A stretch of DNA of 53,378 nt from Bacteroidota bacterium (GTDB taxonomy: Bacteria; Bacteroidota; Bacteroidia; Chitinophagales; Saprospiraceae): assembly GCA_029567325.1 (NCBI GenBank), contig JAKQLF010000024.1, positions 1 to 53,378 on the forward strand, read 5' to 3'. Below are positions 1 to 7,987 of the stretch, piece by piece. The translations under genes were made by a program, and so were the position numbers. The notes under the pieces are model-generated. The model worked only from the letters and a program-made list of their open reading frames with translations. It made no database searches and was not told where the DNA came from. Every line of letters begins with the position of its first letter. Position 1 is the first letter of the stretch.

Positions 1-64
1 ACTCTATAATTTGGCTTCGAATGTATTGTAATGTTTCATTCGAGTATGTTCGAGCATCATTCTT

Positions 65-1651
65 TTGCATTTGCCAAAGATAAATATTATATTTAATTCA
101 TGCAAGAAAAATAGGAACTATTTTAATTCCACATTAATAAATACAGATTACCAACTGAATAGCCGAGCAAAACTTGGTATGGAAATGATTTATTCAGATG
201 GGAAATCGGAGAATTTTGCTAATAATGGTGGGAGTTATCATTTTCTGTCGGGTGAATTTCTACGACAAGATGCTCTTTCCAAGGGAGTCAATACAAAACA
301 AAATTGGATTTCAGCTATCTACTTCAATTACAAATTGTCACAAAACACCACATTCAATCTTGACTACAGTCATCTTAATTATAGCAACAATAATCCAGCT
401 TTGATTCACACCAATTTCTTTGATGCTCAAGACCAACCAATCATGCCACAAAACTCCATTTTCACAGTAGGTAATAGAGGTCAAAGTCATTCACAGATCA
501 AAGTGAATGTGATAAAGGCAGATGTTTCTACAAATTTGGGAACAAAATTAAATCTCGATTATGGGGGAAAATATAGCTATGTAAATAACTCCAATGAAAG
601 TAAAATCGAAAGGCAAATTGGCACTAACTGGGAGATAGATACTCGATCACAAAGTAATATTAATGGCGCTGAAAATCTGGCTGCCGCCTATGCGCAGATT
701 CAATATGCATTAAACCCAAAATCAAATTTACACGTGGGTTTGCGTTACGAATATTGGAACCGTGAGATCAATACCAATGCAAATCAAGGCAAGGAAGTTT
801 TTAACATTGCTCAATTCTTCCCTTCCCTATTATTCACTCACCGCATCAATGAAATAGCCAATTTTAGTGTAAACTATTCCCGCAGAATCAGTCGTCCTGC
901 TTATGCTGATTTGGTATCTAATCTATTTTATACCGACGCTACTTTTGTTTTTTCAGGCAATCCGCTGCTCAAGCCCACACTTTCTGATGTATTGAAAGCA
1001 GATTTCACCTTCAAAGGATTTAATGTGGGATTGTCATTTCAACATGAATCAAACCCAATCTTGAGGTACCAAATTACATCCAATGAAACCAATGACATTG
1101 GTATTTCATCTCCCCAAAATTTAGATTATCAAAACAGCATTAATTTATTTCTCAACTATCCCCTTCAAATTTCAAATGCATGGAGTGTCACTTTAAATAC
1201 CACTACTTCACTAAGAAATTATCGTGTTTCATACAGTTTAAATCCTGCTGAAAAAACTTTTTTATTTCAGAATATAAATTGTTCACAAAGCCTACAATTA
1301 CCAAAAAACTTCGAAATCGAACTTTCTGGTTGGTATAATTTTTCATATTTCGAAGGTCCCAATAAACTGAAAGGTTTTGGAGTGATGAATTTGGGAATAG
1401 CCAAAAAATTCAAGAACGACAGAGGTACACTCCAGCTTTCGCTGCCAGATTTACTCCAATCATTTCAAGTCAGTTCCCATATGGGTGGTATGACCCCTAT
1501 TGCGTTCAATTTAAATACCATGTCTGTTTGGAATAGTGAAACTGCTTTGTATCGTGTGGTTAAATTGACTTACTCTAGGAGTTTTGGAGGAAATACCAAA
1601 AAGAGTGACTACAATTCTGAGTCAGAAGAGCGCAATCGAGTTGACAATTAA
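65..1651 (+). CDS. Outer-membrane beta-barrel protein, 5'-truncated remnant (OMP_b-brl_3 / TonB-receptor-like)
   Basis: The roughly 500 residues read as alternating amphipathic beta strands with Tyr/Asn/Ser-rich turns. They include an AEYxLN-like DYQLNSRAKLG segment and an ISRPAYADL segment followed by GNPLLKPTLSDV, typical of the C-terminal barrel of the outer membrane protein beta-barrel family (TonB-receptor relatives). Full-length members are about 750-900 aa, with a signal peptide, a CarboxypepD_reg-like domain and a plug. All of these are missing here. The frame is closed upstream by a TAA at 29-31, and the only early start is a TTG at 65, so the gene is not merely cut by the window edge. 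It looks like a truncated or rearranged gene. The first 20-25 residues do not look like barrel and may be translated non-coding DNA. The substrate cannot be told. Confidence 0.6.
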   Translation: MHLPKINIIFNSCKKNRNYFNSTLINTDYQLNSRAKLGMEMIYSDGKSENFANNGGSYHFLSGEFLRQDALSKGVNTKQNWISAIYFNYKLSQNTTFNLDYSHLNYSNNNPALIHTNFFDAQDQPIMPQNSIFTVGNRGQSHSQIKVNVIKADVSTNLGTKLNLDYGGKYSYVNNSNESKIERQIGTNWEIDTRSQSNINGAENLAAAYAQIQYALNPKSNLHVGLRYEYWNREINTNANQGKEVFNIAQFFPSLLFTHRINEIANFSVNYSRRISRPAYADLVSNLFYTDATFVFSGNPLLKPTLSDVLKADFTFKGFNVGLSFQHESNPILRYQITSNETNDIGISSPQNLDYQNSINLFLNYPLQISNAWSVTLNTTTSLRNYRVSYSLNPAEKTFLFQNINCSQSLQLPKNFEIELSGWYNFSYFEGPNKLKGFGVMNLGIAKKFKNDRGTLQLSLPDLLQSFQVSSHMGGMTPIAFNLNTMSVWNSETALYRVVKLTYSRSFGGNTKKSDYNSESEERNRVDN

Positions 1652-1716
1652 TGTAGGCTTATACAGGGGAAGATCAGGTAAATTGGTTATGGAATTATCT
1701 TCTAGCTAATTTTGAA

Positions 1717-2655
1717 TCAAAGTTTTAAGTTTAAATCAGCTTTCATTTTAGTGAGCTCTCCCAACAATTTTGTTTGCAAAACTTCATGCTCTTTTCCTAA
1801 TTTTTTAGCAATTGAAACAACCGCAAAATTAAATGTTTCGATCTCTGTTTTTCTTTTATTCTGAATGTCTTGTAGAGTTGAGATAAGTTGTCCGTCTGAC
1901 ATTTTACTGATCATTTTCACACTTTCAATGACCTCTGAAGCTTTAAGGTCTACACCATGATAATTTGCAATTGTTACGCATTCATCGATTACTTTATCAG
2001 CAAGGTCCATAACAGCTCTATCCCTTAAAAAAATGCCATTATCTGTGTCTAAGAGAGGGCAAATTGAATTGAAAACACAGTTTGCTATTGCCTTCTTCCA
2101 AATGGTCAATTGTATGTTTTGTTCTGCTCTGAATTGAAAAATATCATTATTTATTTGGCTTACGATATGCTCCAATTTTTCACTATCTCCATTGATTATT
2201 CCAATTTGTGAAACCGCCACAGGCTTAAAGTTGACTAAATTGTTAGCTATTTGTTGGCAAGTTGTAAACAGCACACATCTGTATATATCAATAAAACCTT
2301 TTGTAATAAATGGAGATTCAACCTCCAGACCATTTTGCAATAACACAATCGGCTGGTTCAAAGCTTTAAAGCTTAGACTTTCAGCTAGTTCTTTATTTCC
2401 ATGGGATTTACTGGTCACTAATACTAGACCATTTAATGTTGTATGGCTGGACAGTGCGCTCACTTCGATCTCACATTCTTTTATGGATTCACCATTTACT
2501 TGAATTGTTATTGTTTCCATTTGTGTCGGCACGTTATCAACACTCCCTCTGATTATACAAACATTTTTTCCTTCCAATTTCAAAAAAACGGCCAGGGCTT
2601 TTCCTACTGCTCCAGCTCCAATGATGAATATTCGCTCTTCCATATTTGTGTTCAT
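1717..2655 (-). CDS. Ketopantoate reductase-like oxidoreductase (ApbA/PanE family)
   Basis: This is a 312-aa protein of normal family length. The N-terminus carries a Rossmann dinucleotide-binding motif (IIGAGAVGKAL, about residues 10-20) followed by a basic strand end (IIRGS), which fits NADP(H) binding. The middle has the family's lysine helix signature (IWKKAIANCVFNSI), and the C-terminal half is the all-helical ApbA_C domain. PanE reduces 2-dehydropantoate to pantoate in the cytoplasm for coenzyme A synthesis, but the family also contains reductases with other substrates. Placement behind a TetR regulator and an ABM-like gene, rather than with panB or panC, favours a specialised role. Its ATG overlaps the stop of the upstream gene by 4 bp, which supports this start and translational coupling. 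The true substrate is not known. Confidence 0.8.
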   Translation of the reverse strand: MNTNMEERIFIIGAGAVGKALAVFLKLEGKNVCIIRGSVDNVPTQMETITIQVNGESIKECEIEVSALSSHTTLNGLVLVTSKSHGNKELAESLSFKALNQPIVLLQNGLEVESPFITKGFIDIYRCVLFTTCQQIANNLVNFKPVAVSQIGIINGDSEKLEHIVSQINNDIFQFRAEQNIQLTIWKKAIANCVFNSICPLLDTDNGIFLRDRAVMDLADKVIDECVTIANYHGVDLKASEVIESVKMISKMSDGQLISTLQDIQNKRKTEIETFNFAVVSIAKKLGKEHEVLQTKLLGELTKMKADLNLKL

Positions 2656-2933
2656 AAAGTACCTTTTTCCAACTGTTCTAAATAAATAAACTCAGGAGCC
2701 TTTACTCCAGCTTCTATCCTTATTCTTATTAATTCAGGAGACTCAAAAAACTTTTTTGCATCTTCTAAAGAAGTCCAAGAAGAGAAATGGACTATTTTAT
2801 TTGAATTGTCTTGGTATTTGAGTAGCTGATAGGAAATTTCACCCCCTTGCTTTCTGATGTCAGCAGCATTGTCAAAAAATGTTTTCCAAATATGGTAATC
2901 CTTCACTTCATGAATAATCAGTACATAGTTCAT
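2652..2933 (-). CDS. Small ABM-like (antibiotic biosynthesis monooxygenase / dimeric alpha-beta barrel) protein
   Basis: This 93-aa protein fits the ferredoxin-like alpha-beta barrel fold. An N-terminal strand (YVLIIHEV) is followed by a helix, a second strand, a strand with the feature IVHFSSWTSLEDAKKFF, a helix, and a short terminal strand (FIYLEQL). This resembles ABM and cyclase-type small dimeric proteins that act on electrophilic or aromatic small molecules. No catalytic residue can be assigned. It lies between tetR and the ketopantoate-reductase-like gene on the same strand and shares an ATGA overlap with the latter, so the two are probably co-translated. A palindrome related to the tetR operator lies 27-44 bp upstream of its start. 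Its function is inferred from fold and context only. Confidence 0.65.
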   Translation of the reverse strand: MNYVLIIHEVKDYHIWKTFFDNAADIRKQGGEISYQLLKYQDNSNKIVHFSSWTSLEDAKKFFESPELIRIRIEAGVKAPEFIYLEQLEKGTL

Positions 2934-2959
2934 TGTTTTGTTTCTTTAGTTTGATTAAA

Positions 2960-2977
2960 ATATACCGTTCGGTCTTT
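2960..2977. promoter_or_regulatory. Second TetR-type operator upstream of the ABM/ketopantoate-reductase pair
   Basis: The sequence ATATACCGTTCGGTCTTT matches the core of the tetR operator (ATAAACCATTCGGTTTAT, 3600-3617) at 14 of 18 positions and keeps the ACC-nnnn-GGT core. It lies between the tetR stop and the next gene start, where a repressor would block the downstream pair. The assignment is by sequence comparison only. Confidence 0.55.
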
Positions 2978-2993
2978 TTATGGGCAAAAAAAA

Positions 2994-3590
2994 CTATTTT
3001 AAATAATGAGAAGTAACATTTGTCTTAAGGGTCTCCAATAGTCCATTCAGAATTTTTGGATTGTCAGAAAGTTTGCTCATCATCAAGCCACCTTGTATGA
3101 CACTAAAGATCAATGCAGCCTCTTTTTTAGCATCTATTCCTTCCTTAAATTCATTTGATTCAATTCCATTTTGGATAATATATTCAAGGCTTGCTAATAA
3201 TTCATTCAACGCCTTTTGTGCTTTGACTTTCATAAATGGTAAGTTATCATCCGCTTCAATTGCAGTATTGAGCAGCGGGCAGCCTCCTTCTGTCAAAGGA
3301 ATAATGCTAAAGTTTTTATAAAAATTAAAAATTGCAAAAAGCTTTCCTTGAGCAGTGCTTTCATTTTTGGTTTTAAATCTGATACCCTCTTTTACTTTAC
3401 CAATTGAAAGTTCAAAAGCCTCAATCGCAATTTGATCTTTACTGTCAAAATTACCATACACTCCCCCTTTTGTCAATCCTGTTGCTTGCAAAATATCATT
3501 CATAGAAGTAGCGCTATACCCTTTTGTGTTGAAAATCGGTGCTGATTTTTCTATGATAAACTGTCTTGTTAAATCTGATTTTGAAAACAT
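2994..3590 (-). CDS. TetR/AcrR-family transcriptional regulator
   Basis: The N-terminal 50 residues form a standard TetR helix-turn-helix: an IxEKSAPIFNTKGYSATSMNDI helix pair, then ATGLTKGGVYGNFDSKDQI. The rest is a helical ligand-binding domain of ordinary length (about 200 aa in total). The reading frame is open to an ATG at 3606-3608, but that ATG lies inside the palindromic operator. The ATG at 3588-3590, giving a protein that begins MFSKSDLTR, is preferred because the operator then sits just upstream. The protein probably represses itself through 3596-3621 and the following two genes through 2960-2977. The ACC-n4-GGT half-sites resemble those reported for NemR-type TetR regulators that sense electrophiles. 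A similar inducer here is a guess. Confidence 0.88.
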   Translation of the reverse strand: MFSKSDLTRQFIIEKSAPIFNTKGYSATSMNDILQATGLTKGGVYGNFDSKDQIAIEAFELSIGKVKEGIRFKTKNESTAQGKLFAIFNFYKNFSIIPLTEGGCPLLNTAIEADDNLPFMKVKAQKALNELLASLEYIIQNGIESNEFKEGIDAKKEAALIFSVIQGGLMMSKLSDNPKILNGLLETLKTNVTSHYLK

Positions 3591-3595
3591 AGAGC

Positions 3596-3621
3596 AAATA
3601 TAAACCATTCGGTTTATATTT
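3596..3621. promoter_or_regulatory. tetR operator: 11-bp perfect inverted repeat
   Basis: The arms AAATATAAACC (3596-3606) and GGTTTATATTT (3611-3621) are perfect reverse complements around the spacer ATTC. On the minus strand the left arm also holds TATATTTG, a match to the Bacteroidota -7 element, so a bound repressor would cover the promoter of tetR. No good -33 element is visible at the usual distance. Confidence 0.7.
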
Positions 3622-3665
3622 TATAAATTATTAAAAATTTATTTCACTTTTTTTAAATAATTCAC

Positions 3666-3837
3666 TGTGTCATAATTATTCGAAAACAATTTAAAATAAT
3701 GCTAACCTGGACAAGAGAAGATAGACGAAAGAAGAAAGTTCCAAATAGGACAACAAACCCTATTCTGTTTGAAATAACATGTAAAGCTTTCGTATCCTGT
3801 CTTTCGTCTTTCTTTTTCCGAACTATTGTGTCATAAT
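3666..3837. repeat. Direct repeat pair enclosing a 150-bp segment with inverted repeats
   Basis: TGTGTCATAAT occurs at 3666-3676 and again at 3827-3837. The DNA between holds a partial inverted repeat (GACGAAAG near 3724, CTTTCGTC near 3801), and its two ends are loosely complementary. This could be a small non-autonomous element with a target duplication, or a decayed repeat. There is no coding potential. Together with the operator and promoter at its sides, this accounts for the gap between tetR and the next operon. Confidence 0.3.
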
Positions 3838-3866
3838 CAGCCCTCTAAATTGGTTAAATCACAACC

Positions 3867-3896
3867 GTGACATTTTATAATAAGGCCATATATTTG
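3867..3896 (+). promoter_or_regulatory. Candidate promoter of the DinB-MFS-SRPBCC-DUF998-DoxX operon
   Basis: TATATTTG at 3889-3896 matches the Bacteroidota -7 consensus TAnnTTTG exactly. A partial -33 element (GTG at 3867-3869) lies 19 bp upstream. The first gene starts 31 bp downstream. The -33 match is weak. Confidence 0.45.
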
Positions 3897-3927
3897 CTTT
3901 CCACATAAAATCGGATAATTTTAATTC

Positions 3928-4779
3928 ATGGAATACAAAATCAATTCAAGTCAAATATCAGAAACTTACCTAGAGTTAGCTTCCGATTTTGTACAAATAC
4001 TCGAAAGCCTGTCAGATGATCAGATCAATCAAATTCCAAAAAAAGGTGGTTGGTCAGCAGGGCAAGTTATAAGCCATGTTACAAAAGCAAATAATAGTAG
4101 TTTTTTGACGGTTGAAGGTGTTCCCGCTGAACGAAATATCAGTGAACAACTTCCATATTTGGAAAAAACCTTTATGAATTTTGATGTTAAAATGGTTGGG
4201 CCTGATTTTCTTGCTCCAGAGGACAAAGTTTATACAAAACAAGGTTGTATTTCGGCAATTAATCAATGTTTTCAATCTCTTATCGACGCTTTACCAGGTA
4301 GCAAATTGGATGAAATTTTGAATTCACCTCTCGGCTCTCTTACTAAATGGGAAATCGCTAATTTCGTAATTTATCATTCCAAAAGGCATTTGTATCAATT
4401 AGGTAACATCCAAAAATCATTGACAATTGACCACAAAAAAGAACTAGCTGCCGCATTTTCAGATGGGAAATTCTCAGCAGTTTATGATTATTTAGCAGAA
4501 GATGTTCAGTGGATTGTTGTTGCAGGACGTGAGACCAATGGAAAAACCGCAGTGATGGCAGAATGTGACAAAATTGCAACCTATTTTGCTTCTGTAACAA
4601 CTGATTTTCAAACCCATTTTGTAATCGCAGAAGGTGATACAGTGGTGGTCAGTGGCACTGGAGCATTTTTGAGAAATGGAAAAAGATTTTCGCACATCTC
4701 TGCGTGCGAAGTTTATGAATTCAACCAAGCTGGCCAGATAGCGAAGATTAAGTCGTACTGCATCGAGGATAATAAATAA
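3928..4779 (+). CDS. DinB-SnoaL fusion protein
   Basis: Residues 1-165 form a DinB-like four-helix bundle. The characteristic GWSAGQVISH segment places a His at residue 50, and a second motif (VIYHSKRH) supplies His150 and His154; together these make the usual three-His metal site. Residues about 168-283 form a separate SnoaL/NTF2-like domain (AAFSDGKFSAVYDYLAEDVQW, then a FxxxGKRFSH strand and a final YEF...I-K strand pair). DinB-family proteins include metal-dependent thiol transferases. SnoaL-like domains bind small hydrophobic ligands or act as cyclases. Both domains look intact, so this is probably a true fusion, here leading a five-gene operon with an exporter. A role in xenobiotic handling is suggested by the neighbours but not shown. 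Confidence 0.75.
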   Translation: MEYKINSSQISETYLELASDFVQILESLSDDQINQIPKKGGWSAGQVISHVTKANNSSFLTVEGVPAERNISEQLPYLEKTFMNFDVKMVGPDFLAPEDKVYTKQGCISAINQCFQSLIDALPGSKLDEILNSPLGSLTKWEIANFVIYHSKRHLYQLGNIQKSLTIDHKKELAAAFSDGKFSAVYDYLAEDVQWIVVAGRETNGKTAVMAECDKIATYFASVTTDFQTHFVIAEGDTVVVSGTGAFLRNGKRFSHISACEVYEFNQAGQIAKIKSYCIEDNK

Positions 4780-4797
4780 GATAAAAAGTATAGGTTT

Positions 4798-6006
4798 ATG
4801 CAAACCATCAGTAAACAGGAAGTTATTTTATTCACCGCATCCTCCATGGTGCTACTGGCCTTGGGAATAGACATCATGTTGCCTGCTTTTACTGAAGTAA
4901 GAAAACATTTTGGTATAGCGTCAGATAGTATCATCACGACCAATATTGTGGCTTTTTTCTTTATGGGCCAAATCACACAAATATTCTTTGGCTATTTAAC
5001 AGACCGATTTGGAAGAATATCCATCATCCGTTTGGGAATTGTTCTTTATATATTAAGTGGTATTGCCGTTGTTTATGCGCCAGTGATCGAACTGATGCTA
5101 TTCTTTAGATTCATTGCCGGTGTTGGAGCTGCAGCTGTAGTCATGACTGCAATTGCCAGTGTAAGAGATCGATATGCAGGCGATGAAATGGCCAAAATTA
5201 TGTCTTTTGTATTTACCTTGTTTTTAATAATCCCAATAATTGCTCCCACAATTGGTGCTTGGGTCATGCAAATATCCTCTTGGAAAACCGTTTTTCTTAT
5301 TCCACCATACTTTGCAATTATTGTATTTATTTGGACTTTTAGAATACCAGAAAGTCATCCAAAAGAGAAAAGATCCAAAGCAGGCTTTAATGAAAGTTTA
5401 AGTAAATTGAGAACAATCATTTCAAACAGAACCTTCATGAGTTATACTTTCATAGCCACGCTTATATTTTCCATTTTAAGCAGTTGGGTTTCAAGTTCTG
5501 AACGTATAATTGGAGAAATTTTTCGCAAACCAGATTTATTCACCATCATATTTGGTTTTACAGGATTATTGATGGCTGCATTTGCCTTTCTTAATTCCTA
5601 TTTATCAAAAAAAATAGGCGCAAAAAAATCTCTTCGGTTGTTCTTGACCTCCTATTTTATAGTTTCATTAATTCTAACTACCATTACAATTCTCAATAAT
5701 AATCAGCCCTCTATCATTGTATTTTTTATATTAGTAGCTTTAATGATGGGACTGACAGCGGGAGGAGACCCCAATAGCAGTGCCTTAGCCCTTGAACAAA
5801 TGGGTGAAAAAGCTGGGCTAGCAGCCTCCGTGTATGGAACCATTTTCTTCTTCATTGGCTCGGGATTAGGTTCTGTGATTAGTAGCCTTATGACAAATAA
5901 CATCTTAGCCCTTGCTTGTGGAGCTCTTATTTTAAGTGCAATAGCTTTGACTTTATTTACAAGTGAAAATAAAAGAACTCAAAAAACTGAAGAGATTAAA
6001 ATTTAA
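4798..6006 (+). CDS. MFS multidrug transporter, Bcr/CflA type
   Basis: The 402-aa protein has about 12 predicted membrane segments. Between TM2 and TM3 it carries the MFS loop motif (GYLTDRFGRISII), and in TM4 the RFIAGVGAAAVV sequence matches the Bcr/CflA drug-efflux branch of the drug:H+ antiporter-1 families. The TM5-like stretch PIIAPTIGAWV is the antiporter motif C region. The C-terminal half ends in a short basic cytoplasmic tail. The protein would export small hydrophobic compounds across the inner membrane using the proton gradient. It begins 18 bp after the DinB-SnoaL gene and is followed at 24 bp by the SRPBCC gene, consistent with a single transcript. The substrate is unknown. Confidence 0.88.
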   Translation: MQTISKQEVILFTASSMVLLALGIDIMLPAFTEVRKHFGIASDSIITTNIVAFFFMGQITQIFFGYLTDRFGRISIIRLGIVLYILSGIAVVYAPVIELMLFFRFIAGVGAAAVVMTAIASVRDRYAGDEMAKIMSFVFTLFLIIPIIAPTIGAWVMQISSWKTVFLIPPYFAIIVFIWTFRIPESHPKEKRSKAGFNESLSKLRTIISNRTFMSYTFIATLIFSILSSWVSSSERIIGEIFRKPDLFTIIFGFTGLLMAAFAFLNSYLSKKIGAKKSLRLFLTSYFIVSLILTTITILNNNQPSIIVFFILVALMMGLTAGGDPNSSALALEQMGEKAGLAASVYGTIFFFIGSGLGSVISSLMTNNILALACGALILSAIALTLFTSENKRTQKTEEIKI

Positions 6007-6030
6007 ATTGACACATAAAAAATTTTCATC

Positions 6031-6492
6031 ATGGTTAGAAAAGTATATCAAGTGAGTGTTGCGGCACCTAAAGAAAAATGCGCCGATCTGATGCTTGGCC
6101 TTACAGATAAGAGCACCTATGAAGCATGGACTGCAGAATTTAATCCTACTTCAACATTTGACGGTTCTTGGGATTTGGGCAGTAAAATAAAGTTTGTCGG
6201 CGTAGATGAAAATGGCAATAAGGCTGGTATGCTTGGCAGAATTGTCGCGCATGAACCCGCCAAATTTGTATCTATTCAACATTATGGTTTAGTAGAAGGT
6301 GAGCAAGAAATTACTGAAGGCCCTCAGGTAGAAAGTTGGGCCGGTGGTCATGAAAACTATACATTTGAATCCGATGGCCAACAGACAACCATTACAGCAG
6401 AAATTGACGTTACTCCAGAACACCTTGATTATTTTGATAAAACCTACCCTGCTGCTTTACAAAAGTTGAAGGAAATTATCGAGGAAAATTAA
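6031..6492 (+). CDS. SRPBCC-fold protein (AHSA1/START-like)
   Basis: This 153-aa protein has the SRPBCC/AHSA1 order. An N-terminal strand and amphipathic helix (VYQVSVAAPKEKCADLMLG) are followed by W-containing turns, a strand series around GSKIKFVG and a FVSIQHYG strand. The long C-terminal helix is DYFDKTYPAALQKLKEII. Family members bind hydrophobic ligands in a deep cavity, and some act on chaperones or as cyclases. There is no signal peptide, so it is cytoplasmic. It sits within the five-gene operon with an exporter and two small membrane proteins. No enzyme activity can be assigned. Confidence 0.8.
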   Translation: MVRKVYQVSVAAPKEKCADLMLGLTDKSTYEAWTAEFNPTSTFDGSWDLGSKIKFVGVDENGNKAGMLGRIVAHEPAKFVSIQHYGLVEGEQEITEGPQVESWAGGHENYTFESDGQQTTITAEIDVTPEHLDYFDKTYPAALQKLKEIIEEN

Positions 6493-6515
6493 ATGACAAT
6501 TTAATAAAAGGATAA

Positions 6516-7148
6516 ATGGAAATATTGCCAAATCTTGTCATATTATTGAGCTCTTTGTCATTGCTCAGCTTATGGGTTTTGCATTTTGTGAGCCCTGAAT
6601 TTAAACCTAGTTGGCGAATGATCAGTGAATATGCCCTTGGAAAATATAAATGGCTCATTACCACCTTTTTCTATTTATGGAGTGTGGCTTCTATCATACT
6701 TTCCGTGCTGCTTTGGAGTGAAGTAAGCAGTACTTGGGGTAAAATCGGAGTAATTTTGGTTCTTATTTCCGGTATTGGAGCATTTATGGGCGGACTTTTT
6801 GACTTAAAACACAAAAACCATGGACTGGCATTTTTACTAGGTACTCCCACTTTACCAATTGGTGCATTGCTTGTTTGTTATCATTTGCTTTCAAAGCAAA
6901 ATTGGCAAATCCATGAGACGTCGATTTTGTATTCCACACACAGCACATGGATCAGTTTTATACTTATGGCTATCAGTATGGTAGTTCTTATGAGTGGTTA
7001 TAAAAAAACTGGTTTGCCAATGGGTCCTGATGTAGAACCTCCAAAAGAGTTGCCAAAAGGAGTGATCGGTGTAAATGGATACTTCAACAGATTATTAGTC
7101 TTTTGTTATATTCTTTGGTTGATTGTAATGGCCAATGTTATAAACTAA
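6516..7148 (+). CDS. DUF998-family membrane protein
   Basis: The 210-aa protein has about six hydrophobic segments. Its N-terminal region (FVSPEFKPSWRMISEYALGK) is the hallmark of DUF998: an extracellular loop with a conserved S-EYA/G motif after the first helix. The next helices carry the usual short Asp/His-containing loop (GGLFDLKHKNHG). It would reside in the inner membrane. The family has no established function. It lies 23 bp behind the SRPBCC gene and 30 bp in front of doxX, so it belongs to the same operon. Confidence 0.75.
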   Translation: MEILPNLVILLSSLSLLSLWVLHFVSPEFKPSWRMISEYALGKYKWLITTFFYLWSVASIILSVLLWSEVSSTWGKIGVILVLISGIGAFMGGLFDLKHKNHGLAFLLGTPTLPIGALLVCYHLLSKQNWQIHETSILYSTHSTWISFILMAISMVVLMSGYKKTGLPMGPDVEPPKELPKGVIGVNGYFNRLLVFCYILWLIVMANVIN

Positions 7149-7178
7149 TTTACTTTAATTTAAAATCTAAAACAATAT

Positions 7179-7556
7179 ATGAAACAGAAAATTTTCAATG
7201 GCGTATCCATCCTATTTGGTCTTTTGTTGATCAATGGTGGTTTAAACAAATTTTTGAATTACATGCCTGTACCAGAGGGGCTACCAGAAGGCTTGCTAAA
7301 AGACAATGAGGCTATCATGGAAATTGCATGGTTAATGCCGTTGATAGGAATGGCTGAAGTAGTTGGTGGATTACTTATTTTAATGCCAAAGACCAGAGCA
7401 CTGGGAGCTTTGATTGTTTTTCCTGTAATGGTTGGCGTTTTATTGACACATATTTCTGTGGCTCCAAGTGGGCTTCCTATTGCCATTGTGATTTGGGCAA
7501 TTTTGATATGGATCATTTATGAAAATAGGGAAAGGTATTTGCCAATAATCAAATAA
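7179..7556 (+). CDS. DoxX-family membrane protein
   Basis: The 125-aa protein has four membrane segments and the DoxX-like pattern: an N-terminal helix with GLLLINGGLNKF, then a loop, then a helix starting MPLIGMAEVVGGLLIL, and two further helices. DoxX-type proteins are small inner-membrane proteins linked in some bacteria to oxidative or thiol stress complexes and in others to quinone metabolism. No cofactor-binding residue can be named here. It is the last gene of the operon. It is followed by two short hairpin repeats and REP-like DNA rather than a classical terminator. Confidence 0.8.
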   Translation: MKQKIFNGVSILFGLLLINGGLNKFLNYMPVPEGLPEGLLKDNEAIMEIAWLMPLIGMAEVVGGLLILMPKTRALGALIVFPVMVGVLLTHISVAPSGLPIAIVIWAILIWIIYENRERYLPIIK

Positions 7557-7589
7557 TAGTTTGGAAGAAAAAGAAGAGAAAAAAAAAGG

Positions 7590-7660
7590 CATGTACCTAT
7601 AGCCATAGGTATGAGAGAGAAAAGACGAGAGAAAAAAGGCATGTACCTATAGCGTAGGTA
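7590..7660. repeat. Two tandem hairpin repeats after the doxX operon
   Basis: A GGCATGTACCTATAGC unit occurs twice within purine-rich DNA. The first copy forms TACCTAT (7594-7600) / ATAGGTA (7605-7611), a perfect 7-bp stem. The second is shorter, TACCTA (7644-7649) / TAGGTA (7655-7660). Neither has a T-run, so they are not typical terminators, although they could protect the 3' end of the operon mRNA. Confidence 0.6.
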
Positions 7661-7698
7661 TAAAAGAAGAGGTCATTAGTTGTCAAATTGATTCAACT

Positions 7699-7938
7699 AT
7701 GGTCGAGGCATTAGCTCTCAATTACTTTTGGAATTTGGGATTCAAAGAAACATAGGTTCGAACAATGTAGTAATCATGGATTTGAATCCATGGGATACGA
7801 TAAAGAATAAGTTGGAGTTCCATGGGAACGGTACATATGGCTTTTGGTACGATCTCCGTGCAGTATATGGATCGTTCCTATGGAACTCTGAGTTTGGTTT
7901 AGTTTTCTTACCCAGGATTGAAATCCTGGGTTACTAAA
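7699..7938. repeat. Composite palindromic (REP/MITE-like) repeat, copy 1
   Basis: This unit is built of several hairpins. CATGGATT/AATCCATG lies at 7775-7792. A pair of small palindromes, GTTCCATGGGAAC and GTTCCTATGGAAC, lies near 7816-7829 and 7874-7887, and the two can also pair with each other. CCCAGGATT/AATCCTGGG lies at 7911-7930. The same order recurs in copy 2. The short reading frame that runs through it is an accident of the repeat. Confidence 0.6.
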
Positions 7939-7939
7939 T

Positions 7940-7987
7940 CGGTCGAGGCGCTGCCTCTGGATTAATTATGGAATTTGGGATTGAATG
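7940..7987. repeat. Partial repeat: first module only
   Basis: GGTCGAGGCGCTGCCTCTGGATTA repeats the opening module of the flanking copies. It contains the perfect stem GAGGC-gct-GCCTC and is followed directly by copy 2. It looks like a third, truncated copy. Confidence 0.5.

Noticed and set aside
7728-7937. 69-aa reading frame as a gene
   Set aside because: It lies wholly inside the palindromic repeat, its matching copy has no such frame, and it shows no protein features.
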